From JANNNF01 sp040385825 (GTDB lineage Bacteria > Pseudomonadota > Alphaproteobacteria > Rhodobacterales > Rhodobacteraceae), in assembly GCA_040385825.1 (NCBI GenBank), contig JAZKGQ010000027.1, positions 1 through 40,993 on the forward strand: a DNA stretch of 40,993 nt, read 5' to 3'. Position numbers and translations under genes: made by a program. Numbering within the stretch: the stretch's first letter is position 1; each line of letters begins with the position of its first letter. This document shows, piece by piece, positions 8,227 through 14,680 of this stretch. A model generated the notes under the pieces. The model made no database searches. It was not told the origin of the DNA and saw only the letters and a program-made list of their open reading frames with translations.

Positions 8227-8230
8227 GGCA

Positions 8231-8260
8231 TAAAAAAGCCCCGGCGCGATGGCCGGGGCA
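8231..8260 (-). terminator. Rho-independent terminator of the integrase operon
   Basis: Read on the minus strand, a GC stem GCCCCGGC/GCCGGGGC with a 5-nt loop is followed directly by TTTTTT. It lies downstream of the last minus-strand gene and before attP, so it stops the operon running from about 13220 to 8303. Confidence 0.9.
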
Positions 8261-8302
8261 GGTTCGACAGGGAGGCTGCGCCGATAACCCCCGGCGCGGG
8301 GA

Positions 8303-8509
8303 TCAGGTGGCCAGCACGGCCGGGGCCAGTGCGTTCATTTCTTTGCGGGCCAGTTGGAAAATATCTTGCAACTCGGCCTCGTCGGGGGCGCGCCACAAGA
8401 AAAGCATCTCGGACGGCGACAGGCTTTCTGGTGGGCGGCTGCCCAAGTCCTCCATCACATCGAGGAGCAGGCGGGTGACGCCGACTATGCGGGCGGGGCA
8501 GGCTGTCAT
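8303..8509 (-). CDS. Hypothetical protein (68 aa), last gene of integrase operon
   Basis: Sequence MTACPARIVGVTRLLLDVMEDLG..., acidic and probably all-helical, with no family recognised. Its ATG overlaps the stop of the DUF5131 gene (ATGA), so translation is coupled. The operon terminator follows about 40 bases downstream of its stop. Confidence 0.6.
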   Translation of the reverse strand: MTACPARIVGVTRLLLDVMEDLGSRPPESLSPSEMLFLWRAPDEAELQDIFQLARKEMNALAPAVLAT

Positions 8510-9363
8510 GAATGCACCTTTGGGAACTGGCGGATCATCAGATCATCGGGGATGGGTGCGAAAGGTTTGCGGGGCCCGCCCATCTGTTTCATGAAAAATG
8601 GGGTGTCAGCCGCCGCGCATTGGTCGCGCAGGTCGCGCGCCCATTCGATCTGCATGGGGCGGGCACCGGGGCCGCTCTCACCCCCACAGATAACCCAGTC
8701 CAGCCTCGCCCCCTGACTGAAACCGCTGGGCCCGCTGCCATCGGACCGGACGCCTGACAGGGGGTAAAGACCTATCTTGCCCGTATGCAGCGCGTCCACA
8801 TCTATCGGCCCCAGCATAGGCTCGATCGACAATCCAACCCATGGGATACCCAGCCTTGCCTTCAGGTCCAGCAGCCGGGGAATGTCGCGGTTGGCCTCGT
8901 CCTGATTGCAGACGGTGATGATCAAGCCCGCGTGGCGGGGCCACAGAGTGTGACCAATCGCCTTCAGACGCTTTTCCACGACGCTGACCCGTTTGGTCAC
9001 GATCTGGATATCCAGCCGGTTGCATGTGGTGATGTGATGCCATGCCTCTGCCAGCCATTCGTCGGGCACCTCGTTGTCAAAGAGGTCGGACATGGATTGG
9101 ATGAACACCCGCCGCCGGTATCGCGGGTCACCCACGGCGGCGGCATCGGCGGCAAACCACGCATAGTCGTTGTCGAGCTTGTGCAGTAGCTTGACCGCGC
9201 CTTTGATCTTGCGCCGTTCGACCCCGTGCCCGAAGTGACTGCCGCCGGTGCGCTTGTCCCAGGCTTTGGCATAGCAAATGTCGCAGCCGGGGCCAATCTG
9301 AGTGCAGCCCCACCAGAAATTGACGGTGGCATCGGTCCATTCAATTAAGGTTTTCCCAGCCAT
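8506..9363 (-). CDS. DUF5131 / phage Gp37-Gp68 family protein
   Basis: 285 aa from ATG 9363; a longer open frame exists, but this start makes a one-base TGATG overlap with the upstream gene, the pattern of the whole operon. The N-terminus has IEWTDATVNFWWGC...GPGCDICYAKAW with cysteines 20, 27 and 30 (C-x6-C-x2-C). This is the hallmark of the DUF5131 family, which resembles a radical-SAM-like three-cysteine cluster. Further conserved-looking blocks are FIQSMSDLFDNEVPDEW, WVGLSIEPMLGPID and DWVICGGESGPGARPM, and the C-terminus has PFFMKQMGG. Such proteins are common in phages, but their reaction is not established; nucleotide or RNA chemistry is a guess. Confidence 0.88.
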   Translation of the reverse strand: MAGKTLIEWTDATVNFWWGCTQIGPGCDICYAKAWDKRTGGSHFGHGVERRKIKGAVKLLHKLDNDYAWFAADAAAVGDPRYRRRVFIQSMSDLFDNEVPDEWLAEAWHHITTCNRLDIQIVTKRVSVVEKRLKAIGHTLWPRHAGLIITVCNQDEANRDIPRLLDLKARLGIPWVGLSIEPMLGPIDVDALHTGKIGLYPLSGVRSDGSGPSGFSQGARLDWVICGGESGPGARPMQIEWARDLRDQCAAADTPFFMKQMGGPRKPFAPIPDDLMIRQFPKVHS

Positions 9364-9608
9364 CACACACCTGCCACAAGCATGAAGCGCGGTTGGCCCT
9401 GATCGCCTGGCTGGGTCAGCCATGCCTCATAAAGGTAGATCGTGTTGCCGCCCGTTGTGCTTGGCTGCCACGAGAAGCGCCCGAAGGTGCATCCCTCGAC
9501 AGCGGCCGTGTCCCGACAGAACGCAATCCAATGCTTCATGTGTGCGAAGTCTTCCAGTTCTGCCGACTGGCAAATGAAGGTTGGTTCTGGTGGCAGGTCT
9601 GCTTCCAT
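9363..9608 (-). CDS. Hypothetical protein (81 aa)
   Basis: ATG 9608 is preferred over GTG 9611 because it forms the TGATG overlap with the upstream stop. The protein (MEADLPPEPTFICQSAELEDF...) has several aromatic residues and a WQPSTTGGNTIYLYEAWL segment. No membrane segment or known motif was seen. It lies between the zinc-ribbon protein and DUF5131 and is translationally coupled to both. Confidence 0.6.
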   Translation of the reverse strand: MEADLPPEPTFICQSAELEDFAHMKHWIAFCRDTAAVEGCTFGRFSWQPSTTGGNTIYLYEAWLTQPGDQGQPRFMLVAGV

Positions 9609-9832
9609 CACCCGGCCTCCCTGCAGGCCCTGCAGAGCCGCTCGCCCCGGCTAGGGAACTGCCGGGGGCAGCAGAGGCAGCGGCGCAGGATGGCGGGCAT
9701 CAGGCGGCGTTCCACGCCACGCAGGGCGGCGGTGGCGTTGCCGTGGCTGGTGTAGGGGCCCGCGATGATGGTGGTGCCATGGTAGATTGCATGGCTGGTG
9801 CCTGCGCCACGGATGGTCAGGGCGGGGGTCAT
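9608..9832 (-). CDS. Small zinc-ribbon protein (74 aa)
   Basis: It starts at ATG 9832 by TGATG overlap. The C-terminus CLCC...RLCRACRE supplies a C-x2-C / C-x2-C set separated by about 10 residues, a small treble-clef or zinc-ribbon typical of phage nucleic-acid-binding or adaptor proteins. The N-terminal part (AGTSHAIYHGTTIIAGPYTSHGNATAALRGVERRL) looks like a beta-strand and helix module. Function unknown. Confidence 0.6.
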   Translation of the reverse strand: MTPALTIRGAGTSHAIYHGTTIIAGPYTSHGNATAALRGVERRLMPAILRRCLCCPRQFPSRGERLCRACREAG

Positions 9833-10200
9833 CACGCACCGCCTTTCAGAACGGCAAGGGCGCGCTTTCCACCATCGTTGCTCAAGGCATGCCGTCCAGC
9901 GTCGCCTTCGCTGTGGATCAGGCGACAAAGCCGTGCCTGCTCACCATACCAAGCCAGTTCAACCTCCAACCCCGCCACATAGGCGGCAGCTGTCGTGGTG
10001 GCGCGGTTGTTCCATGCGGCGGCACCAACCGCACTTGCGCCACAGCCTTGATCAAACACACCGAGACGGACAGTCGGGCACGAAATGAATTCTTGTCCAT
10101 CCGGGAATGGCGCGTCGCTCAAGCCGCAGTCAACGGTTGGCTGTGCTCCACAAAATGGGCAGGGCAACAGTTCTGTGGTCAGCGCATCGGCTTTGCTCAT
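9832..10200 (-). CDS. Lar-like restriction alleviation protein
   Basis: 122 aa. The N-terminal 70 residues fit the Lar family: ELLPCPFCGAQPTV (Cys14, Cys17), a second Cys pair (CP at 41, GCG near 53) and the terminal AAWNNRA motif. Lar of the Rac prophage relieves type I restriction by acting on the host modification system; many phage members are uncharacterised. The C-terminal extension (YVAGLEVELAWYGEQARLCRLIHSEG) is predicted helical and is not part of the usual domain. It overlaps the integrase stop by ATGA, so it is made together with Int. Confidence 0.8.
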   Translation of the reverse strand: MSKADALTTELLPCPFCGAQPTVDCGLSDAPFPDGQEFISCPTVRLGVFDQGCGASAVGAAAWNNRATTTAAAYVAGLEVELAWYGEQARLCRLIHSEGDAGRHALSNDGGKRALAVLKGGA

Positions 10201-11414
10201 GCCTTCTTCCTTTCCGGTTGGGTTTTTTCTTTTGGCCCCGGGCGCGTCACGGCATCGACGGCGCGCAGGGTGGTGGCGAGTTGCGGGGCCATGTAGACCA
10301 CCGCGAGTTCGGGGTTCACGTCGGCCGTGTTGCCCAGCACGTCGGCCACATCATCCTTTCCAGCCCCGCCCATCCGGGCCAGATGGCCGAAGGTGCGGCG
10401 CAGGTCGCGCCATTGCAGGCTGGTGACCGAGGGGCAGGTGACGGCGGCGAGGCTGCGCACGGCTGACCAGCGGCGGTAGAAGCTTTCCTTGGTGAAGGGC
10501 AGGCCGGTGGTGGCATCCCAGATCAGCGGGCCGGGGCCGGTGGCCGCGAGGCGCAGCTGCGCGCGCAGAACTGGCACGGCATGGGACGCGATCGGGATGT
10601 GACCGGCGTTGTTGCGCTTGGACCGGGTCAGTGACCAAATCCACAGTTTGCGCGGGGCGGTGTTCCCGGGTTGCGGAAACAGCTGCAGCGAGAAGGCGGC
10701 GGGCTTGGCCCGGTGAATGTCAAGCTGGCGCTGGCCGCCGAAGATCACCAGCATCAGAGCGCAGCGGATGTGGCGGGCGGCAGCATCGCCCTGGCGCGAC
10801 AGCTGGCGCGCGGCGGCGAGGCAGGCGTTCAGCTCATCCCATGTGCCGACGCGGCTGCGGCCTTTCGGCTTTTCCATGTCCAGGTCCCGGCAGGGGTTGG
10901 TGCCGCGCGGGCGCAGCCGGCGGCGTTCGGCGTGGCGCATGATCACGGACATGGCCGACAGGATGGCCCGGGCGCGGAAGGTGCCCTTGGCGCGATAGAG
11001 CGCTTCGTACCACAGGTCCATCATTGCGCCGTCAATCTTCGCCAGCGGTTGCGGCCCCCACTTCGCCTCGATCACGCGCAGGTTGACATCGTAGGCGGCT
11101 TGGGTGGTGGCTGCGAGTTGGCTGAATTTGAGGGACTGGCGATAGTCGAGGATCAGCGCCGCCACGGACCCTGCCCGCACGGTGACCGCATCGGGGGTGG
11201 CATGGGTTTTCTTTTGCGCGGCGCGCGACAATTCCCGGGCGCGGCGGACGGCAAGCCCGGGCTTGGTCGCGTCCAGTTCGACGTTGACGCAGCCGGTGCG
11301 GCGCTGTGCCGCCGTGGGTTCCCACCACCAGCGCAGGGTGCCGTCGGCCCGGATGCGCTTGCGCAGGCCGGGGGCTTCATCGAGGGCGTTGGCTGGGGTG
11401 GGTTTGCGGGTCAC
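10197..11414 (-). CDS. int: Tyrosine integrase with atypical catalytic boxes
   Basis: 405 aa phage-type tyrosine recombinase. The N-terminal region has an arm-binding-like strand segment (RKRIRADGTLRWWW) and a core-binding SAM-like helical domain at about 80-180. The catalytic residues seen are R229 (FGGQRQ), K266 (TRSKRN), R339 (WRDLRRT) and the nucleophile Y374 (AVVYM). The two usual histidines are absent: HxxR reads R336-D-L-R339 and the LGH box reads LGN (361-362). It presumably recombines attP at 8016-8065 with the host tRNA-His gene. It is downstream of the excisionase-like gene in the same operon. Confidence 0.93.
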   Translation of the reverse strand: MTRKPTPANALDEAPGLRKRIRADGTLRWWWEPTAAQRRTGCVNVELDATKPGLAVRRARELSRAAQKKTHATPDAVTVRAGSVAALILDYRQSLKFSQLAATTQAAYDVNLRVIEAKWGPQPLAKIDGAMMDLWYEALYRAKGTFRARAILSAMSVIMRHAERRRLRPRGTNPCRDLDMEKPKGRSRVGTWDELNACLAAARQLSRQGDAAARHIRCALMLVIFGGQRQLDIHRAKPAAFSLQLFPQPGNTAPRKLWIWSLTRSKRNNAGHIPIASHAVPVLRAQLRLAATGPGPLIWDATTGLPFTKESFYRRWSAVRSLAAVTCPSVTSLQWRDLRRTFGHLARMGGAGKDDVADVLGNTADVNPELAVVYMAPQLATTLRAVDAVTRPGPKEKTQPERKKA

Positions 11415-11623
11415 TTCGCGCCCTCGATGCTGTCTGCAAAAGTGCGCAGGAAGCTGATGACGGCATCGGCATCATCAAGATATTCCGCAATCACGTCGCC
11501 CATCACTGCGATGTGGGGAAGGCAACTCACTGTTTGGAAAAACTGGGCCAGTTCTTCATCATCGTCTACCAGCGCCAATGCGAGTTGCGGGCCATAAACG
11601 GTCAGGCTGAGTTCAATGCTCAT
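11411..11623 (-). CDS. Hypothetical acidic protein (70 aa)
   Basis: The start at 11623 overlaps the upstream stop by ATGA and its end overlaps the int start by ATGA. The sequence (MSIELSLTVYGPQLALALVDDDEEL...) is acidic, with a beta-strand then helices. No family was recognised. It lies between the putative Xis and Int. Confidence 0.6.
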   Translation of the reverse strand: MSIELSLTVYGPQLALALVDDDEELAQFFQTVSCLPHIAVMGDVIAEYLDDADAVISFLRTFADSIEGAK

Positions 11624-11889
11624 GCGATCCTCGCAAAATCGAGCAGCACCACGGTGCCTGCGTCTATGTCGGTCTGGTCGATCCGGGGGCGGGCGGGGCC
11701 GCCGTGGCTGTTGATCCATGCCTCGATTTCATCCGCCTTCCACAGCAGCGGACGTTGGCTGTGCGGCATCGGCAGGGGGAAGTGCAGCGTTTCTTCCAGC
11801 CGGTCGCGGCGGGCGAGGAAAGCGGCGGGCGAGGGCAGGCCGAGGCGTTCGGCCACCGCGCGCGAGGGCAGGAAGGTGGGGCGGGTCAT
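11620..11889 (-). CDS. Excisionase/AlpA-like HTH protein
   Basis: 89 aa. FLPSRAVAERLGLPSPAAFLARRDRLEETLHFPLPM...LLWKADEIEAWINSHGG fits the MerR-type winged helix of AlpA/Xis proteins. It has a helix-turn-helix at about residues 6-28, a wing, and the W..D.IEAWI helix that typically ends this fold. Located two genes upstream of int in the same operon, it is the best candidate for the recombination directionality factor that turns integration into excision. Confidence 0.75.
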   Translation of the reverse strand: MTRPTFLPSRAVAERLGLPSPAAFLARRDRLEETLHFPLPMPHSQRPLLWKADEIEAWINSHGGPARPRIDQTDIDAGTVVLLDFARIA

Positions 11890-12086
11890 TTGCGGGCCTT
11901 TCCATCAAGCCCGGTGCGCCGGATGTTGAAATAGGCGCTGGCCGAGGCGTAGTCGGTGCCGCCTTCATCTGCCCCCCGGTCATTGTTTGCGGCGTCGGTG
12001 TCCTCGCTTTTGCCACCGTGCAATACGCCCCAGACCGCCACCGCGATTGCGACCGGCGTAAGCACAGCGATAATCAACCATTCCAT
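11886..12086 (-). CDS. Small single-TM protein (66 aa)
   Basis: ATG 12086 has AGGA six bases upstream on the minus strand. MEWLIIAVLTPVAIAVAVWGVL is a membrane segment; the rest is polar and acidic (KSEDTDAANNDRGADEGG). It ends in an ATGA overlap with the Xis-like gene. Function unknown. Confidence 0.6.
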   Translation of the reverse strand: MEWLIIAVLTPVAIAVAVWGVLHGGKSEDTDAANNDRGADEGGTDYASASAYFNIRRTGLDGKARK

Positions 12087-12196
12087 TTGTGATCCTGTTG
12101 TTGGGTTGCGCGGCGTGCTGTCCCTGCCGCCGCGCGTGTTGAGATACCGGGGGTGCAGGCGAGCAGCTCTGCACGGACAGCCCCGGCCAGCGAACT
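12087..12196 (-). other. 110-nt gap in the minus-strand operon with an 8-bp GC hairpin
   Basis: This is the only sizeable gap in the operon. It carries a perfect inverted repeat, GCGCGGCG (12108-12115) and CGCCGCGC (12128-12135), with a 12-nt loop and no T-run. It could be an attenuator or an mRNA processing or stability element separating the four upstream genes from the xis/int part. Confidence 0.45.
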
Positions 12197-12418
12197 TTAG
12201 CCCGAGCGCCCGAGGGTGCGGTCGAGGGCGGCGGCGACGGTCATCAGCATCAGGGCCTGACCGCGCACGGCATCGGTGATCAGGTGCTGCTGATCGGGGC
12301 CAGCAACGGACGGTTCCCGCGCCATCTGCCGCCCCATGGTGGCAAAGCAGGCGCAGGCGATGCGAAAGCCCCGGCGTTCTTGTGCGGTCATCTTGGGCGG
12401 CAGGATCAGGCCGGTCAT
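12197..12418 (-). CDS. Hypothetical protein (73 aa)
   Basis: Sequence MTGLILPPKMTAQERRGFRIACACFATMG...; helical, with two cysteines in ACACF. It is coupled to the upstream gene by ATGA. No family was recognised. It is the last gene before the hairpin-containing gap. Confidence 0.55.
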   Translation of the reverse strand: MTGLILPPKMTAQERRGFRIACACFATMGRQMAREPSVAGPDQQHLITDAVRGQALMLMTVAAALDRTLGRSG

Positions 12419-12726
12419 TGCGACTGCCCTTCCATTGCGGCGGCAGCGGCCTTGAGCGTGACCTGTGCGATCCAGTTCTGGCAGGCCGCAGCAACGCCAG
12501 CGGTGGAGGTGGCGCGAAAGCCGTGCAGGCGGATGGCAGCGCCATTCCAGTCGTTGCGGGCGTGTCCCCCGGCCGACAGGATCACATCCATCAGGCGGCG
12601 ATGGATGGCGGCCACATCACCGGCGCTGGACTGGCCCCGTGGCATGGTCGCCAGTTCGGCGCGCAGGGCGGGGATGAAAGCGCAGGCGGCGTCGAGGTTG
12701 GCGGGGCGCTTGGTGTTGGCGATCAT
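12415..12726 (-). CDS. Hypothetical helical protein (103 aa)
   Basis: ATG 12726 overlaps the upstream stop by ATGA; the frame is open further upstream within the neighbouring gene. The sequence (MIANTKRPANLDAACAFIPALRAEL...) is Ala-rich and helical, with a QNWIAQVTLKAAAAAMEG end. Function unknown. Confidence 0.55.
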   Translation of the reverse strand: MIANTKRPANLDAACAFIPALRAELATMPRGQSSAGDVAAIHRRLMDVILSAGGHARNDWNGAAIRLHGFRATSTAGVAAACQNWIAQVTLKAAAAAMEGQSQ

Positions 12727-12941
12727 GCGCGCACCGCCGTTTCTGGGCGGAAATAGAACAACCAGGACGGGCCGTGAGTGTTGCGCAGGCTGCGCAGCAC
12801 GCCGCCCGTGCCTTCTTCGTTGCCGCCCGACATCCACGCTGCGCGCAGTTTTGATTTCCAGTTGCGCCCATGCTTCGCGGCATAAACCTCAGGCGCGCGA
12901 GTTTCTTCAGAGAACAGTGGGCGAACACGATCCCGGGTCAT
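12723..12941 (-). CDS. Hypothetical basic protein (72 aa)
   Basis: MTRDRVRPLFSEETRAPEVYAAKHGRNWKSKLRAAWMSGG... is basic, with aromatic residues near the end (PSWLFYFRPETA). It is coupled to both neighbours by one- to four-base overlaps. It could bind nucleic acid, judging by charge only. Confidence 0.55.
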   Translation of the reverse strand: MTRDRVRPLFSEETRAPEVYAAKHGRNWKSKLRAAWMSGGNEEGTGGVLRSLRNTHGPSWLFYFRPETAVRA

Positions 12942-13189
12942 CAGCGCACCGCCGGGAGGCAGACCACGTTGTCAACGGGCAGGGCGATGTGCAGGTTTGC
13001 CATCACCTGGCGGCGCAGCAGCAGTTCGCGCAGCAGCGGTCCGCAGACCGACAGCAGCCATTCGGCTTCGGCCTCGGTCGTCATGCCAAGGCGGGCGTCT
13101 TCGCCCACCTTGGCCAGCTGGACCAGCAAGCGGTCATCAATCGAGGCAGGACGGGCCTGCGGGACGTAAAATGGGGAAGCGGTGGCCAT
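12941..13189 (-). CDS. Hypothetical protein (82 aa), first gene of integrase operon
   Basis: ATG 13189 is preferred over upstream starts because AGGAG lies seven bases before it. The sequence (MATASPFYVPQARPASIDDRLLVQLAKVG...) contains WLLSVCGPLLRELLLRRQVM, a strongly amphipathic helix pair. It is the promoter-proximal gene of the minus-strand operon. No family was recognised. Confidence 0.6.
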   Translation of the reverse strand: MATASPFYVPQARPASIDDRLLVQLAKVGEDARLGMTTEAEAEWLLSVCGPLLRELLLRRQVMANLHIALPVDNVVCLPAVR

Positions 13190-13221
13190 GGGCATACTCC
13201 TGTGCAAGCGGTGTGCATAGG

Positions 13222-13250
13222 AGTTAGGGGTAGGCGGTTGCTACTGTCAA
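13222..13250 (-). promoter_or_regulatory. Candidate promoter of the integrase operon
   Basis: A perfect TTGACA lies on the minus strand at 13250-13245. With a 17-bp spacer the -10 position reads CTAACT, which is weak. It lies about 55 bp upstream of the first gene of the operon, and the repressor-type dyad at 13269-13280 lies just upstream of the -35. Confidence 0.5.
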
Positions 13251-13268
13251 CTCAAAATGTGCGATAGC

Positions 13269-13280
13269 GGCAAAATTTGC
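13269..13280. promoter_or_regulatory. Repressor-type dyad GGCAAAATTTGC, copy 2
   Basis: The 12-mer is identical to the core of the dyad at 14631-14642 between the repressor and Cro-like genes; its centre GCAAA-A-TTTGC is symmetric. It sits between the stop of the secreted cargo gene and the TTGACA at 13250-13245. Confidence 0.55.
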
Positions 13281-13286
13281 GTGAAG

Positions 13287-13706
13287 CTATGGCCCAGGGC
13301 AGAAGCCGTCCGGATCGGCCGCTTTGCAATTCCAATACTCCACGGCATCTTCATAGGCCTCAACTGCCCTCGCACTGGCTGCAATGGCCTCTCTGTCTGC
13401 GTCTTGTGCTTCGGACGTGGCGTCGTCTGCTTCGCGCCGTGCAGCGGCTGCCACGTCGGTTTTGCTTTCTGCTTCATCCACTAGATCTTGAACCTCATCA
13501 GCCAAACACTGTGAGAAGTCCTGCACTTCGTCCTGATAGGTTTCCAGTTCGGAGCGACAGCTGTTGAACGAGTATTCATCTTCAAAGGTTGTGAAACCCG
13601 TCAAGCAGTAGGGAGCCCTAGGTTCTGAGCAACCACTTTGCGCTTTGGCGGACATCGGAAACAGAACGACTGCCATAGGTGCAACAAGATTGAAGACTAG
13701 ACGCAT
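13287..13706 (-). CDS. Secreted Cys-containing helical protein, lysogeny cargo
   Basis: 139 aa from ATG 13706, with AAGGGG nine bases upstream. A signal peptide (MRLVFNLVAPMAVVLFPMSAKA) should be cut before QSGCSEP. The mature part has six cysteines, a long Ala/Glu/Asp-rich coiled-coil region (LVDEAESKTDVAAAARREAD...) and ends in FCPGP. Base composition is clearly less GC-rich than the phage core. It lies downstream of the repressor and a membrane protein on the same strand, 25 bp after the latter, so it should be made in the lysogen and exported. It is a candidate lysogenic-conversion or superinfection-exclusion factor. No family was recognised. Confidence 0.7.
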   Translation of the reverse strand: MRLVFNLVAPMAVVLFPMSAKAQSGCSEPRAPYCLTGFTTFEDEYSFNSCRSELETYQDEVQDFSQCLADEVQDLVDEAESKTDVAAAARREADDATSEAQDADREAIAASARAVEAYEDAVEYWNCKAADPDGFCPGP

Positions 13707-13731
13707 GGAAAATACCCCTTGAGTGTCAATG

Positions 13732-13974
13732 TTACTTAGCGCGGTTTGATCGCCAGTTTCCCCATATATTGGGTAGCCACACAAAAGCTATCACCTGCCC
13801 GAGGATAAAGGCGAAACCAGAAAAAAGATGGTTTGACCAAAAGGTTGGGGCAGAAAAAAACAGAATTAATGGCAATATTGTAAGAGCAATACGCGCCTCT
13901 GTTGTCCCTTTTTCGTAGGCAGCCTGTCGGCGGTTCTCAAGTGTTCGACTTCCCATATCATGCTGATTTTGCAT
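13732..13974 (-). CDS. Small two-TM membrane protein, lysogeny cargo
   Basis: 80 aa from ATG 13974, which overlaps the repressor stop by one base (TGATG); GTG 13977 is the alternative. After a polar N-terminus (MQNQHDMGSRTLENRRQAAYEKG) come two hydrophobic helices (ARIALTILPLILFFSAPTFW and LFSGFAFILGQVIAFVWLP). The low GC content contrasts with the surroundings. Translational coupling to the repressor means it is expressed in the prophage state, a setting typical of superinfection-exclusion proteins. Confidence 0.7.
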   Translation of the reverse strand: MQNQHDMGSRTLENRRQAAYEKGTTEARIALTILPLILFFSAPTFWSNHLFSGFAFILGQVIAFVWLPNIWGNWRSNRAK

Positions 13975-14585
13975 CACATCCTCCAGCTGGCGATCACCTT
14001 GCCCCGGATCAGCACGTTCTGTCCGTCTACCACATGCACCCGCTGGTCTTCAGGGTCGGCGCTGGCCGAGATCAGGACGGGGGGTTCGTGGCGGCGCACG
14101 ACTGTGGTAGCACCAGTGCGGGTGTAGATTTGGGCCACCACCATATCGCCCGCGCGGGTACGCTCGGCCTGATGTGTGTCCACCAACAGGAAATCGCCTT
14201 GCAGCAACCCCCCAAGGATCATGGATTTTTTCACCTGCCACACGTCAATGCCGGGACGTTCGCCGCCAAAAGACGCAGCGATTGATTGCGCCTTTGCCTT
14301 TTCGGCCATCCCCGGCCCGGGTGTCCAGGGCATCGCATCGCTTTCGCTGAAGCCCGGCGTCAGTGTTTGGGTGACATTCATATCAGCGGCACCAGCCTTT
14401 TCAAGCACGGTGGCCAGCGGAACCTGAAGCGCTTCGGCAAAGGCCTTGCCCCATTCAAGGGTCATCCGCTGTTTGCCCGAGAGGATTTTCGACACCACAG
14501 ATCGGTCACGGCCAAGGCGGTCCGCGATCTGATCGGCCGTGATGCCGACCCGTTTCTGTTGCGATTTGAACCACTTGTCATCCAT
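13974..14585 (-). CDS. CI-like repressor: XRE HTH plus S24 domain
   Basis: 203 aa. Residues 15-38 form an HTH (ITADQIADRLGRDRSVVSKILSGK). The C-terminal half is an S24/LexA-like fold: S121-M122, then GLLQGDFLLVD, RAGDMVVAQIY and TTVVRRHEPPVL. The Ser of the Ser-Lys dyad fits S121, but the expected Lys position appears to be Arg (R164/R165), so self-cleavage is doubtful. It faces the Cro-like gene across the operator region and heads a three-gene lysogeny operon. It should bind the dyads at 14591-14658 and probably 13269-13280. Confidence 0.87.
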   Translation of the reverse strand: MDDKWFKSQQKRVGITADQIADRLGRDRSVVSKILSGKQRMTLEWGKAFAEALQVPLATVLEKAGAADMNVTQTLTPGFSESDAMPWTPGPGMAEKAKAQSIAASFGGERPGIDVWQVKKSMILGGLLQGDFLLVDTHQAERTRAGDMVVAQIYTRTGATTVVRRHEPPVLISASADPEDQRVHVVDGQNVLIRGKVIASWRM

Positions 14586-14590
14586 GGGTA

Positions 14591-14658
14591 GTAAGTAGGC
14601 ACTTACAACCGCGAAAAAACGTGCCGATTTGGCAAAATTTGCCTTGCAAGTGCAAATT
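14591..14658. promoter_or_regulatory. Operator region between repressor and Cro-like gene
   Basis: Three dyads lie in 70 bp. GTAAGT-aggc-ACTTAC spans 14591-14606. GGCAAA-a-TTTGCC spans 14631-14643. An overlapping longer dyad at 14636-14658 has arms AATTTGC/GCAAATT around the palindrome CTTGCAAG. AAGTGC-type half-sites occur in the first and third. This is the expected lysis/lysogeny switch. Confidence 0.7.
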
Positions 14659-14673
14659 GTGCCGGACTACATC
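14644..14673 (+). promoter_or_regulatory. Candidate early promoter for Cro-like gene
   Basis: TTGCAA (14644-14649) and TACATC (14668-14673) are spaced 18 bp apart, about 8 bp before ATG 14681. The -35 lies inside the dyad at 14636-14658, so a bound repressor would block it. The short leader makes this tentative. Confidence 0.4.
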
Positions 14674-14680
14674 TAGCGTT

